Below, one piece after another: positions 33,587 through 42,737 of a stretch of DNA of 57,928 nucleotides (position 1 is the first letter of the stretch; each line of letters starts with the position of its first letter). Made by a program: the position numbers and the translations under genes. The notes under the pieces were generated by a model that was not told the origin of the DNA, ran no database searches, and saw only the letters and a program-made list of their open reading frames with translations. The DNA comes from Actinomadura sp. NBRC 104412 (GTDB lineage: Bacteria; Actinomycetota; Actinomycetes; Streptosporangiales; Streptosporangiaceae): assembly GCF_030269515.1 (NCBI RefSeq), contig NZ_BSTM01000040.1, forward strand, positions 1-57,928, read 5' to 3'.

Positions 33587-33634
33587 GCCACCAGAACCAC
33601 ACCTGAACCACCGAAGCCACACGTGAGCCGCCCC
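33575..33634 (+). repeat. three imperfect 20-bp direct repeats at the end of the PspC gene
   Basis: Units begin at 33575, 33595 and 33615 and share the pattern A(G/A)CCACAC(C/G)TGA(G/A)CC(A/G)CC. The first contains the stop codon of the PspC gene. No function seen; possible slippage product or a modified terminator region. Confidence 0.65.
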
Positions 33635-33764
33635 GAGCCGTGACCCCGCCTCCGGCCCGCGTCCCACAGGAACCCGGGCGGCTCACGACGGAACGAGGAA
33701 CGCGACGGCAGGAGCAGCGGCGAGAGGGGACGCCCGCTTGCCCGCGTCTTGCCTGCGGGGCGCG

Positions 33765-35618
33765 TCAGCCCTGCGTCCGCCGTTCCGCCCCATAGCGGGG
33801 CGCGCGTCCCTGACGCGGCACCGCGCCACGCACGACCTGGCGGAACTCCCCTTCGACATCGTCGTCGCGGGGACGGGCCTTCTCGTCCCCCGGCCGCCCA
33901 TCCACGGCATCCTCAGGAACGGCCCCAGCGTCGCCGGACTCCGCCCCGGCCTCCTGGTCGTCCGGAACCCCGGACGCCGCGCCGGACACGCGGGATTCCG
34001 GGGCTTGCGGGGACGTGCCCGGCGTCCTGGCGAGCCCGTACGGGACGCGGGGACGCCCCATCGCGGCACCGGCCGGGCTTCCGGTCGGGTGGGCGCGCAT
34101 GTCCCCGATCGCGGGCCGTGCGTAGCGCGGCGCCCCAGGCACCACACCGGCCCCTGCGCCCTCCTCCCCGCCCGGCGGCCCCTCGCCGGTGTGCCGGGCG
34201 GCGGCATGGACCAGCGCCGAGACGCGCTCGGCACCGGCTCGCGCCTCGGGGCCGAGGGCCTCGGTACGTGGCGGGCCGGGCGCGGGTCCGCTCGTGACTC
34301 CGGCGGCGGCCTCCGGCCGCGGCGCTCCCCCTTCCGGCCGTTCGGGACGCAGGGAGGCGCGCTCGTGCATGGTGGCGATCACACGGCCGCGGATCTGGTT
34401 CCAGGAGAAGGTGAGCGTCGTGGCGGCGGCCAGGCCCAGCGCCCCGGCGAACGCGACGACGGTCTCGGGGCCGAGCACCTGCGCCGCGGCGCCGCCGATC
34501 AGGATGCCGAGGCCCTGACCGGCCAGGATGCCCGACTGCGCCAGCCCGAACGCGCGCCCGCGCCCGGACGGCGGGACGGCGGCGACGAACGCGGCGTTGG
34601 CGGCGAGCTGGTAGGCGCTGCCTATCCCGGACAGCGCCCAGAGCGCCACGACCACCCACAAGGGCGGATAGGCCGCGGACCCGATGAGCGGGGCGCACGC
34701 CAGGATCGACATCCACCCCAGGGACCGGATCCGGTTCGAGGGCCTGACGCAACGGCTGAACAGGAACGCCCCGATGACCATGCCGGTGGGCATCGCCGAC
34801 ATGAGCAGCCCCACCGTCACCGCCCCGCCGCCGAACGTGGCGGCGTAGGGCGCGGCCAGCCCCTCGGGGATCACGTAGAACCCGCACAGCCAGGCGAACG
34901 ACACCAGGGAACGCAGCATGCGGTCGCCGAAGACCAGCCGCCCGCCCTCCACGGTGCCCTTCCACAGGCCGAGCGACTCCCGTTCCCGCCGCTTGGGCGC
35001 GGGACGCCTGCGCAGCCCGCCGAGCAGGATCAGCGCCGACACCAGGAAGGTGATCGCGTCCAGGCCGAGCGCGCCGCGGGCGCCGACGGTCGCCACGACG
35101 GCGCCTCCGGCCAGGAACCCCAGGACCTGGGTGGCCTGGTGGGTGATGTTGGTGATCGCCGAGCCCGCGACGTACCGGTCCCCGTCCAGAACGTCCGGCA
35201 GCACCGCCGCCCGCGCCGCGCTGAACGGCGCCCCCATCAGCACGATCAGGAAGACCAGCGCGCACAGCCCCCAGAAGGGCATGGCCGGCAGCGCCATGAC
35301 CGCCACCAGCACGGCCCGCAGGACATCGCAGACGATCATGACCCGCCGCCGCGGGAACAGGTCCGCCAGTCCGGACAGCACCGGCCCGCCGACGATCGAG
35401 GGGAGGTAGGTCAGCGCGTAGGCGAGCGCGGTGAGCAGCGGCGAGCGCGTCCGCTCGTACACCAGGACGGCCAGCGCGACCTGGGCCAGTTGGTCGCCCA
35501 CGAACGACAGCGCCTGCGCGAACCAGAGCGCGCGGAACTCACCCACCGCGAAGACCTCGCGATAGGTGGCCTGGGACTCCGGTGGACGCCGGTGCCGACC
35601 GGCTTGCCTCTCCGCCAC
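33765..35618 (-). CDS. MFS transporter with a ~200-residue low-complexity C-terminal tail
   Basis: 617 residues from GTG 35618 with GGAG about 6 bases upstream. Residues ~20-405 hold twelve hydrophobic helices and the usual MFS loops (GLADLFPRRRVMIVCD after helix 2; RGRAFGLAQSG in the second half). The remaining ~205 residues are Pro/Gly/Ala/Glu-rich without predicted structure and face the cytoplasm. Such tails are unusual for this family. Substrate unknown. A stretch with an imperfect inverted repeat lies about 50 bp upstream. Confidence 0.87.
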   Translation of the reverse strand: MAERQAGRHRRPPESQATYREVFAVGEFRALWFAQALSFVGDQLAQVALAVLVYERTRSPLLTALAYALTYLPSIVGGPVLSGLADLFPRRRVMIVCDVLRAVLVAVMALPAMPFWGLCALVFLIVLMGAPFSAARAAVLPDVLDGDRYVAGSAITNITHQATQVLGFLAGGAVVATVGARGALGLDAITFLVSALILLGGLRRRPAPKRRERESLGLWKGTVEGGRLVFGDRMLRSLVSFAWLCGFYVIPEGLAAPYAATFGGGAVTVGLLMSAMPTGMVIGAFLFSRCVRPSNRIRSLGWMSILACAPLIGSAAYPPLWVVVALWALSGIGSAYQLAANAAFVAAVPPSGRGRAFGLAQSGILAGQGLGILIGGAAAQVLGPETVVAFAGALGLAAATTLTFSWNQIRGRVIATMHERASLRPERPEGGAPRPEAAAGVTSGPAPGPPRTEALGPEARAGAERVSALVHAAARHTGEGPPGGEEGAGAGVVPGAPRYARPAIGDMRAHPTGSPAGAAMGRPRVPYGLARTPGTSPQAPESRVSGAASGVPDDQEAGAESGDAGAVPEDAVDGRPGDEKARPRDDDVEGEFRQVVRGAVPRQGRAPRYGAERRTQG

Positions 35619-35665
35619 GCACGCTCCAGTTCGGTCCGCCCGCCCGAGGGCGACGACCCTCCTAT

Positions 35666-35688
35666 TAACTCACGCTGCGTGGCAGTTA
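35666..35688. promoter_or_regulatory. imperfect inverted repeat upstream of the MFS gene
   Basis: TAACT-CACGC and GCGTG-gc-AGTTA pair around one base, with a 2-base bulge on one side. It lies between the MFS start and the convergent zincin stop and could be an operator for the MFS gene. Confidence 0.32.
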
Positions 35689-35798
35689 TGTGACCTACCG
35701 TGCCCATTTCGTGAAGGGATTTGCCCTGCCTGCCCCAAATGCCGGGAAATTGGACGCGCCGAATCTCACCGGACGGCGCCAAAAAAAGACCGGAACGG

Positions 35799-36140
35799 TC
35801 AGTAGCCGAGCTCGTGCAGCCGGCGGTCGTCGATCCCGAAGTGGTGGGCGATCTCGTGGACCACGGTGATCCGGACCTCCTCCACCACGTCCTGCTCGGT
35901 ATCGCAGATCCGCAGGATCTCGTTGCGATAGATGGCGATGTGATCGGGAAGTACGCCGCCGTACCAGTCGCCCCGCTCGGTCAGGGGTACTCCTTGATAC
36001 AAGCCGAGCAGGCCGGGCTCGGGCGCGTCGTCCTCAACGACGATGACGACGTTCCGCATGTGCGCGGCCAGCTCCGGTGGAACCGTGTCGAGTGCCTCAC
36101 CGACCAGTTCCTCGAACGCTTCGCGCGTCATCTCGATCAC
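35799..36140 (-). CDS. small zincin-type metallopeptidase family protein
   Basis: 113 residues from GTG 36140 (an ATG at 36131 is an alternative; neither has a strong ribosome site). EMTREAFEELVGEAL starts the family, NVVIVVEDD and LLGLYQGVPLTERG follow, and VVHEIAHHFGID near the end is the HExxH zinc site with a distal His. The family (possibly minimal zincins) is conserved in actinobacteria and has no proven substrate. It is divergent from the metallophosphoesterase gene; their starts are only 33 bp apart. Confidence 0.87.
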   Translation of the reverse strand: MIEMTREAFEELVGEALDTVPPELAAHMRNVVIVVEDDAPEPGLLGLYQGVPLTERGDWYGGVLPDHIAIYRNEILRICDTEQDVVEEVRITVVHEIAHHFGIDDRRLHELGY

Positions 36141-36172
36141 GACATCATTGTGCTCGACGGAAAGGAGAGACC

Positions 36173-37951
36173 GTGCTCGTAGCGCACCTCCGGACCGCGC
36201 TAGGCAAGGCCCGGACCGCGCTGGCCAACGCCTGGACCCCCCTAGCCAGGCACCTCTCACGGCTCCCCCCGTACCTCACCGGCCCCCGGGTCCGCCGCTG
36301 GAGCCGCGCCACCGCAGTGGTGCTCGCCGGCCTCGCCGGTGGCCTCGTCGGCCTCCTCCTAGGGGGACGCATCGAAACCCCCATCGGCCCTACCGACGTC
36401 TCCCTGCTCCTACGCACCCACTGGGGCGGCGGCACGACCATCCAGATTCCCCCACTTGGAGCGTTGCAGCTCGACACGCACTGGGGCCCCATATCCCTTG
36501 AGGCCCGCGTCACCGAACTACGTCCCGAACCCGCCCGCGAGCTGATAGAGAACCCCACCGGGCTGGACGAGCTCACCGACCAGATAGGCGACCAGCTCCG
36601 GCACGGCGTCATCGTCCTCCTCCTCCGCGCGACCGCCCTCGCCTTCGCCCTCTCCTTCCTCACCGGCCTGGTCGTCTTCCGTTCCTGGCGCAAGGCCCTG
36701 GTCGGCCTGGGCTCCGCGTTCGCCGGGATGCTCGCCCTGACGCTCCTCACCTGGCTCACGTTCAACCCCCAGGCGATCGCGGAACCCCGCTACACGGGCC
36801 TCCTCGCCAACGCACCCCAGGTCGTAGGTGACGCCCGCAGCATCGTCGAACGCTTCTCCGCCTACCGCGCCCAGCTCGCACGCCTGGTGGGCAACGTCTC
36901 ACGCCTGTACGCCGCCACCTCGACCCTCCCCACCTACGAACCGGACCCGTCCACCCTCCGCGTCCTGCTCGTCTCCGACATCCACCTCAACCCCGCCGCC
37001 TGGTCGGTCATCCGCTCGGTCAGCAGCCAGTTCAAGGCCAACCTCATCATCGACTGCGGCGACCTCACCGACCACGGCAGCGACCCCGAGGAACGGTTCG
37101 CCGACGACATCAAATCCCTGAAGGTCCCCTACGTCTTCGTGCGCGGCAACCACGACTCCACGGGAGTCGCCCGCGCCGTAGACCGCCAGAAGAACGCCAT
37201 AGTCCTCGACGACGACCTCAAGGAAGTCGAGGGCCTGCGCATCTACGGCGTAGGCGACCCCCGCTTCACCCCGGACAAGACGACCCGCGACGACAACCTG
37301 GGCACCGCCCAACTCCGTACACGCGGCGCGCAACTGGCCCAGAAGCTTCGCAACACCGGCGAGACCCCCGACATGGTCGTCACCCACGATCCCGCGGAAG
37401 GCGAAGGCTTCTCCGGCGTCACCCCGCTCGTCCTATCTGGCCACAGCCACCAGCGCTCCACACGCCTGCTCCCCACCGGCACCCGCGTCTTCGTCCAAGG
37501 CTCCACCGGCGGCGCCGGCCTCCGCGGCCTCGAACACGAACAACCCACCCCGATCGAACTGTCCGTCCTCTACTTCAGCCGCGCCACCCACCGCCTCCAA
37601 GGCTGGGACGACATCCGCCTAGGCGGCCTAGGCCTCACCTCCGCCCAGATCGAACGCCGCCTGGAACCCAACCCCGACCGCACCATCGGCATCCCCAGGA
37701 CCACCCCACCCACCAGCTCCCCGACCTTCCCGTCCCTGCCCCCATCCCAATGGCCCACCGAGACAACCCCGCCAACCAGCCCATCCCCGACCCGTCCAAC
37801 CCGAGGGCGACTAACCGTTTATGCTTCCAGCCTGGTTGTCCCCTATGCTGGACCGGTCGAGTGGCAGCCGACCCTGCCACAAGGGCCCCCTTCGTCTAGC
37901 GGCCTAGGACGCCGCCCTTTCAAGGCGGTAGCGCCGGTTCGAATCCGGTAG
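36173..37951 (+). CDS. membrane-anchored metallophosphoesterase; frame runs into tRNA-Glu
   Basis: 592 residues from GTG 36173, with AAGGAG five bases upstream. Three hydrophobic segments (~45-65, 145-170, 175-200) come before a calcineurin-like phosphoesterase (~262-460) with VSDIHLN, CGDLTDHGS, RGNHDS, VVTHDP and SGHSHQ, giving both metal-site sets. The tail after ~480 is Pro/Thr/Ser-rich. No stop occurs before the tRNA gene; the last 22 codons would be the tRNA itself, ending at TAG 37949-37951. Another frame stops near 37812, so a small frameshift or overlong reading is likely. The coding strand is unusually C-rich. Confidence 0.85.
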   Translation: MLVAHLRTALGKARTALANAWTPLARHLSRLPPYLTGPRVRRWSRATAVVLAGLAGGLVGLLLGGRIETPIGPTDVSLLLRTHWGGGTTIQIPPLGALQLDTHWGPISLEARVTELRPEPARELIENPTGLDELTDQIGDQLRHGVIVLLLRATALAFALSFLTGLVVFRSWRKALVGLGSAFAGMLALTLLTWLTFNPQAIAEPRYTGLLANAPQVVGDARSIVERFSAYRAQLARLVGNVSRLYAATSTLPTYEPDPSTLRVLLVSDIHLNPAAWSVIRSVSSQFKANLIIDCGDLTDHGSDPEERFADDIKSLKVPYVFVRGNHDSTGVARAVDRQKNAIVLDDDLKEVEGLRIYGVGDPRFTPDKTTRDDNLGTAQLRTRGAQLAQKLRNTGETPDMVVTHDPAEGEGFSGVTPLVLSGHSHQRSTRLLPTGTRVFVQGSTGGAGLRGLEHEQPTPIELSVLYFSRATHRLQGWDDIRLGGLGLTSAQIERRLEPNPDRTIGIPRTTPPTSSPTFPSLPPSQWPTETTPPTSPSPTRPTRGRLTVYASSLVVPYAGPVEWQPTLPQGPPSSSGLGRRPFKAVAPVRIR

Positions 37952-37957
37952 GGGGTA
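37885..37957 (+). tRNA. tRNA-Glu (anticodon UUC)
   Basis: 73 bases. Acceptor GCCCCCT (37885-37891) pairs with AGGGGGT (37950-37956, one G-U), discriminator A57. D arm contains TCTAGCGGCCTAGGA; the anticodon stem CCGCC/GGCGG encloses CTTTCAA with anticodon TTC; the T loop is TTCGAAT. CCA is not encoded. A TATGCT hexamer 36 bases upstream (37844-37849) is a possible -10. Confidence 0.97.
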
Positions 37958-38083
37958 CCTGTTCTTCCTGTCGCCGTGTCGGCCCTTTAGGGCTTGAATT
38001 CGCTGGTCGGCGGGTTGTCCTGGGGGGTGGGGGCGGGCGTTTCCGGTATGCTCTGCGAGCCCTCTCAGGATTCAGGGTTCTCT

Positions 38084-39172
38084 ATGACACAGACATCTGA
38101 GGCGTCCGTCGTGGGCCGGGGGACCGCTGAGCTTTCCGCGGAACGTACGCCGGAGGCGCGGCGGGCGCCGGGCGGTGCCGCGCGCAAGCCGCGCGACCCG
38201 CATCTGGACAACGCCAAGTTCCTGGCGATCCTGCTCGTCGCCGCCGCGCACGGTCTGGCGGGGATGAAGGACGTCCGGCTCGGCGCGGTGATCTGGACCT
38301 TCTGCTACATGTTCCACATGCCGGTGTTCCTGGTGATCAGCGGCTATCTGTCGAAGCGGTTCAGCTTCACCGACGAGCGGGTGATCGGGCTGGTGGGGTC
38401 CACCCTGGCCCCGTACCTGATCTTCCAGAGCGGCTACGCGCTGTTCGCGTGGGCCGCGGGCGAGCGGAAGTTCCAGTTCGACCTGCTCGACCCGTACTAC
38501 GTGACCTGGTTCCTGCTGGCGCTGTTCGTGTGGCGGCTGCTCACCCCGATGTGGCGGCGGCTCAAGTACCCGCTGGCGACGGCGGTGCTGGTCTGCCTGC
38601 TCGCGTACATGGGCGACATGGGCAACACGCTGGACATCTACCGGATCCTGGGGCTGCTGCCGTTCTATGTGCTCGGCCTGCGCATCGGGCCGGAGGTGCT
38701 GGTGTTCCTCCGGCGGCCGCCGGTACGGATCGCGGGGGCCGTGACGCTGGTCGCCGGGTTCGGCGTCGCCTACCTGACCCACGACCGGATGAACAACCGC
38801 TGGCTGTTCTGGAACACCTCCAACGCCGACATGGGCGTGGACGAGCTGACCGGCACGATGATGCGGATCGGGCTGCTGCTGACGGCGACAGTGCTGCTCA
38901 TGGCCTTCCTCGCCGTCACGCCGTCCCGCCGCACCTGGTACACCGACCTCGGCACCGCGACCCTGTACGGGTACCTGCTGCACGGGTTCTTCACCCGGTT
39001 CTTCGCGTTCCAGGGCTGGAACAAGGTGTCCTGGATCGACAGCGTCCCGGGGGTCCTGCTCGTGGTGGCGGTGTGCTTCGTGCTCGTGACCGTGCTGTGC
39101 ACCGCACCCGTCCGCAAGGTGACCCGGTGGGCGGTCGAACCCGATCTGCGGGCGTTGTTCACCCGGAAGTGA
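38084..39172 (+). CDS. membrane acyltransferase (AT3 / fucose 4-O-acetyltransferase-like)
   Basis: 362 residues. A polar N-terminus (~1-42) with basic residues is followed by about ten hydrophobic segments. HLDNAKFLAILLVAAAHG carries the AT3-type His, and FHMPVFLVISGYL is the second family motif. It transfers O-acetyl or similar groups to sugars on the cytoplasmic or outer face of the membrane. It opens the plus-strand half of the glycopolymer locus, just downstream of tRNA-Glu; probably it decorates the polymer. ATG 38084 is supported by family length; earlier in-frame starts add unrelated sequence. Confidence 0.86.
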   Translation: MTQTSEASVVGRGTAELSAERTPEARRAPGGAARKPRDPHLDNAKFLAILLVAAAHGLAGMKDVRLGAVIWTFCYMFHMPVFLVISGYLSKRFSFTDERVIGLVGSTLAPYLIFQSGYALFAWAAGERKFQFDLLDPYYVTWFLLALFVWRLLTPMWRRLKYPLATAVLVCLLAYMGDMGNTLDIYRILGLLPFYVLGLRIGPEVLVFLRRPPVRIAGAVTLVAGFGVAYLTHDRMNNRWLFWNTSNADMGVDELTGTMMRIGLLLTATVLLMAFLAVTPSRRTWYTDLGTATLYGYLLHGFFTRFFAFQGWNKVSWIDSVPGVLLVVAVCFVLVTVLCTAPVRKVTRWAVEPDLRALFTRK

Positions 39173-39406
39173 CCTCCCGCGCCACGGTGGTCCCGGCCAG
39201 TCACACGGAGATCACGAACCCCTTCGGAATGCCCGAAATCCCCACACACCTCCGCTGGCCAGGTAAAGTTAACCCTCAGTTTCCATGTGCGGATCCGCAG
39301 GCCCCGCGATACCACGGCGCCCGCCCGCCCCCCTTCGGGATCCCCACCCGGTCACAGCGACGCCGGCGGTCGGTCAGCGCTGCCTTCGAGGAAAGGGACG
39401 GACGTA

Positions 39407-40834
39407 TTGGTCATGGCACCGCAGGGTGAGCGTCGTACCGTTGCCGTCATCCTGGCGGGTGGCAGCGGGCAGCGGATGGGGCTCAGCACCCCCAAACAGC
39501 TCCTCAAGATCGCGGGCAGGACGATCCTGGAGCACACGTTGCGCGTCTTCGAGGACGCCCCGGACATCGACGAGATCCTCGTCCTGATGAACCCCGGGTT
39601 CCTCCAGGACGCGGCGGAGTGCGTGAAGAAGGCCGGCTGCACCAAGGTCACGGCGGTCCTGCCCGGTGGGACGTCCCGCAACGCCACGACCCAGCTCGCG
39701 CTCGACGCCTTGGCGGACCATCCCGCGGAGTCGACCAATGTGCTCTTCCACGACGCGGTGCGTCCCCTGCTGTCGCAGCGCATCATCCGCGACTGCGTCG
39801 CCGCCCTGCGCGAGCACCTGGCCGTGGACGTGGCCATCCCCTCGGCCGACACGATCATCAAGGTCGACGAGGACGTGATCGTCGACGTGCCGCGCCGGGC
39901 GAGCCTGCGGCGCGGGCAGACCCCGCAGGGCTTCCGGCTCGCCACCATCCGCGCCGCGTACGAGAAGGCGTGGCAGGACGAGGACTTCGAGGCGACCGAC
40001 GACTGCACGGTGGTGCTGCGCTACCTGCCCGGCACGCCGATCTACGTGGTCCGGGGCGACGAGCACAACATGAAGGTCACCGAGCCGGTCGACATGTTCG
40101 TCGCGGACAAGCTGTTCCAGCTCGCCTCGTCGGACGCCCCGGACCTGACCGAGGAGCAGTACGCCGAGGCGCTGGCCGGCAAGACCATGATCGTGTTCGG
40201 GGCCAGCCAGGGCATCGGCGCCGCCGTCCGCGAGCTCGCCCAGCGGTCCGGCGCCCGCGTGTTCGGTTACAGCAGGGGCGCCACCCGCACCCACGTCGAA
40301 CGGCCGGACGACGTGGCCGCCGCCCTCGCCCAGGCGTACTCGGCGACCGGGCGCGTCGACTTCGTCGTCAACACGGCGGGCGTGCTGCGCATCGGGCGGC
40401 TCGACACGATCGCGCCGGAGGCGATCGAGGAGGCGCTGCGGGTGAACTACCTGGCGCCGATCCACATCGCCCGCGCGTCGTTCCCGTACCTGGCCAAGAC
40501 CAAGGGGCAGTTGCTCCTCTACACCTCCAGCTCGTACACCCGCGGGCGCGCCGACTACAGCCTGTACTCGTCCGCGAAGGCGGCCACGGTGAACCTGACG
40601 CAGGCGCTGGCGGACGAGTGGTCGGCCGACGGGGTCCGGATCAACTGCATCAACCCGGAACGGACCAGCACCCCGATGCGGACGGCGGCGTTCGGGCAGG
40701 AGCCGCCCCACACCCTGCTCAGCGCCGACCAGGTGGCCCGGACGTCGCTGAACGTCCTGCTGTCCGACCTCACCGGTCAGGTCATCGACGTGCGCCGCGA
40801 GGACCCGCTGCTCAACGGCGGCCGTTCCGGCTGA
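39407..40834 (+). CDS. bifunctional ribitol-5-phosphate cytidylyltransferase / SDR reductase (TarI-TarJ-like fusion)
   Basis: 475 residues from TTG 39407 (AAAGGGA 8 bases upstream; ATG 39413 is possible). Residues ~12-240 are an IspD/TarI nucleotidyltransferase: AVILAGGSGQRMGLSTPKQ, HDAVRPLLS and GQTPQGF. Residues ~255-470 are a short-chain reductase: IVFGASQGIGAAV and YSLYSSAKAA with the YxxxK pair. Haemophilus Bcs1-type fusions reduce ribulose-5-phosphate and activate ribitol-5-phosphate to CDP-ribitol, the precursor of poly(ribitol phosphate) wall polymers; the same product is inferred here. The polymerase gene follows 80 bp downstream. Confidence 0.88.
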   Translation: MVMAPQGERRTVAVILAGGSGQRMGLSTPKQLLKIAGRTILEHTLRVFEDAPDIDEILVLMNPGFLQDAAECVKKAGCTKVTAVLPGGTSRNATTQLALDALADHPAESTNVLFHDAVRPLLSQRIIRDCVAALREHLAVDVAIPSADTIIKVDEDVIVDVPRRASLRRGQTPQGFRLATIRAAYEKAWQDEDFEATDDCTVVLRYLPGTPIYVVRGDEHNMKVTEPVDMFVADKLFQLASSDAPDLTEEQYAEALAGKTMIVFGASQGIGAAVRELAQRSGARVFGYSRGATRTHVERPDDVAAALAQAYSATGRVDFVVNTAGVLRIGRLDTIAPEAIEEALRVNYLAPIHIARASFPYLAKTKGQLLLYTSSSYTRGRADYSLYSSAKAATVNLTQALADEWSADGVRINCINPERTSTPMRTAAFGQEPPHTLLSADQVARTSLNVLLSDLTGQVIDVRREDPLLNGGRSG

Positions 40835-40914
40835 CGCCGAAACCTGACCAACAACCCCCTTCCCCCATCCTCCGCCTCCCCCCAGAGGCCGCGCTGATCA
40901 GTCGGAGGTACGCC

Positions 40915-42714
40915 GTGCGGCGACTCGTCTCCCTGTACAGGATCCTTCTGCGGGGTTCACCCGTGCTGACCCTGCCCGGAACGCTGGCGCTGCTGCTCGT
41001 GGCCGCCGTGGTGGGGTCACCCGGCTGGTTCCTGGGCGCGGCGGTCCTGTGCCACATGGCCGAGCTGCTCGTCGAGCGGCTGGCGCCGGAGGCGGACCGG
41101 CCGCTGCGTTGGGGCGGGATGGCCGCGGGCGCGCGGCTGATGGCCCGGCAGGCCGCGCTCGTGCTGCTGCTCGTCCGTGCCGCTGACGTGTCGGACGCGA
41201 CGGTCGTGACGGCGGTGGCGGGCCTGTTCGTCCTGGACTGGACGCGGGCGATGGCGCTGGCCGGCTCGGCCTCGCTCGAACGTGTCGGCAGGATCCCGTA
41301 CGCCACCCGGAACCTGGGCAAGGGCGAGCCGGCGTTCCCCGCCCCGCCGCCCGCCTGGCAGCCACGGCTGGTCGGCCTGCTCGAACAGCACGGCGACGCC
41401 CTTCCCCTCGTGTTCGGCGCCGCCGGCCTGCTGACGGGCGCCCCGCTGCCGTCGCTGCTCGCCGGGCTCGGGGTGACGGCGGCCGCCGCGCTGGCCGTCT
41501 GCGCCGGGCAGCTCCCGCGCCTGCGCCGACTCCGCTACCTGCTGAACGGCGCCCACGTGGGCAAGGACGTGCAGCGCCGCGTCACCGCCTACCAGCCGGA
41601 GGTCGTGCTGTACTTCACCGGCCTGACCTCCAACGCCTACCAGGCCAACATGTGGCTGGAGGCGCTGGAGCGGCTGGACCGCAAGGCGATGGTGGTGGTC
41701 CGCACGCCGGAGCTGGCGAGGGCGCTGGCCCCCACGCCGCTGCCGATCGTGTGCGTCACCCGCGCCGAGGACGTCATGAACTTCGACTGGTCCAGCGTCC
41801 GGGTCGCGCTCTACACCGGCAACACCGGCAAGAACCTCCACCTGCTGCGCGAACCCCACATCAAGCACGTGTTCGTCGGCCACGGCGACAGCGACAAGGA
41901 CTCCAGCTCCAACCCGGTGAGCAAGGTCTTCGACCAGGTCTGGGTCGCGGGCCCGGCCGGGCGCGACCGCTACCGCAACTCCGACGCCGGGGTCCGGGAC
42001 GAGGCCATCGTCGAGGTGGGCCGCCCGCAGCTCACCGGTATCGAGACCGGCCCGTCCGGCAACGAGGTGCCCACCGTCCTGTACGCGCCGACCTGGGAGG
42101 GCTGGGACAGCGAGCACAGCTACTGCTCCCTGCTCACCATGGGCGAGAAGATCATCACCACGCTGCTGGCGCAGGGCTCCTTGCGGGTCATCTACCGGCC
42201 GCACCCGTACACGGGGACGCGCATGGCGGCCGCCCGCGCCGCGCACGAGCGCGTCATCGAGCTGATCGAGCGGGCGAACCGGGCGGGCGGCGCGCACAGC
42301 GTGGTCACCGGCGCCGAGGCGTCGCTGCACGACTGCTTCAACCGGTCGGACATGCTGATCACCGACATCTCCAGCGTGATCTCCGACTACATGCCGAGCC
42401 TGAAGCCGTACATGGTGTCCAACCCGAACGGCCTGGACGAGGCCGAGTTCCGCACCGCGTTCCCGTCCGCGTCGGCCGCGTACCTGCTGAACCCGGACTG
42501 CGCCGAGCTGGGCGTCATCCCCGGCGTGCTGGCGGCCCCGGACCAGGACGCCCTGGCCGAAAAGCGGCGCGAGCTCAGGGACTACCTCCTGGGCCCCGAG
42601 AGCCCGGACGCCATGACCCGGTTCGCCGCCGCCGTCGACGCCCTGGCCGAGGCGGGTCCGCGTTCCACCCTGTACGGTGTCCCCGCCCAGCCGGCCACCC
42701 TGGAGCCCGCCTAG
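40915..42714 (+). CDS. CDP-glycerol/CDP-ribitol polyol-phosphotransferase (Tag/Tar polymerase family)
   Basis: 599 residues from GTG 40915, GGAGG 6 bases upstream. The N-terminal ~210 residues have hydrophobic stretches (e.g. TLPGTLALLLVAAVVG) and are unique. From ~225 the PF04464-type domain starts: VLYFTGLTSNAYQANMWLE, KHVFVGHGDSDKD, VLYAPTWEGWDSE, VIYRPHPYTG, DMLITDISSVISDYM. The conserved His and Asp residues of the donor site are in place. With CDP-ribitol made by the previous gene, ribitol-phosphate polymerisation at the membrane face is the likely role. Export (TarGH) and initiation genes are absent from the window. Confidence 0.88.
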   Translation: MRRLVSLYRILLRGSPVLTLPGTLALLLVAAVVGSPGWFLGAAVLCHMAELLVERLAPEADRPLRWGGMAAGARLMARQAALVLLLVRAADVSDATVVTAVAGLFVLDWTRAMALAGSASLERVGRIPYATRNLGKGEPAFPAPPPAWQPRLVGLLEQHGDALPLVFGAAGLLTGAPLPSLLAGLGVTAAAALAVCAGQLPRLRRLRYLLNGAHVGKDVQRRVTAYQPEVVLYFTGLTSNAYQANMWLEALERLDRKAMVVVRTPELARALAPTPLPIVCVTRAEDVMNFDWSSVRVALYTGNTGKNLHLLREPHIKHVFVGHGDSDKDSSSNPVSKVFDQVWVAGPAGRDRYRNSDAGVRDEAIVEVGRPQLTGIETGPSGNEVPTVLYAPTWEGWDSEHSYCSLLTMGEKIITTLLAQGSLRVIYRPHPYTGTRMAAARAAHERVIELIERANRAGGAHSVVTGAEASLHDCFNRSDMLITDISSVISDYMPSLKPYMVSNPNGLDEAEFRTAFPSASAAYLLNPDCAELGVIPGVLAAPDQDALAEKRRELRDYLLGPESPDAMTRFAAAVDALAEAGPRSTLYGVPAQPATLEPA

Positions 42715-42737
42715 CGGGGGCCGAATCGGGGGAAGCC

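Noticed and set aside
37836..37849. TTGTCC and TATGCT as a promoter for tRNA-Glu
   Set aside because: The two hexamers are adjacent rather than about 17 bases apart; only TATGCT is kept as a possible -10.
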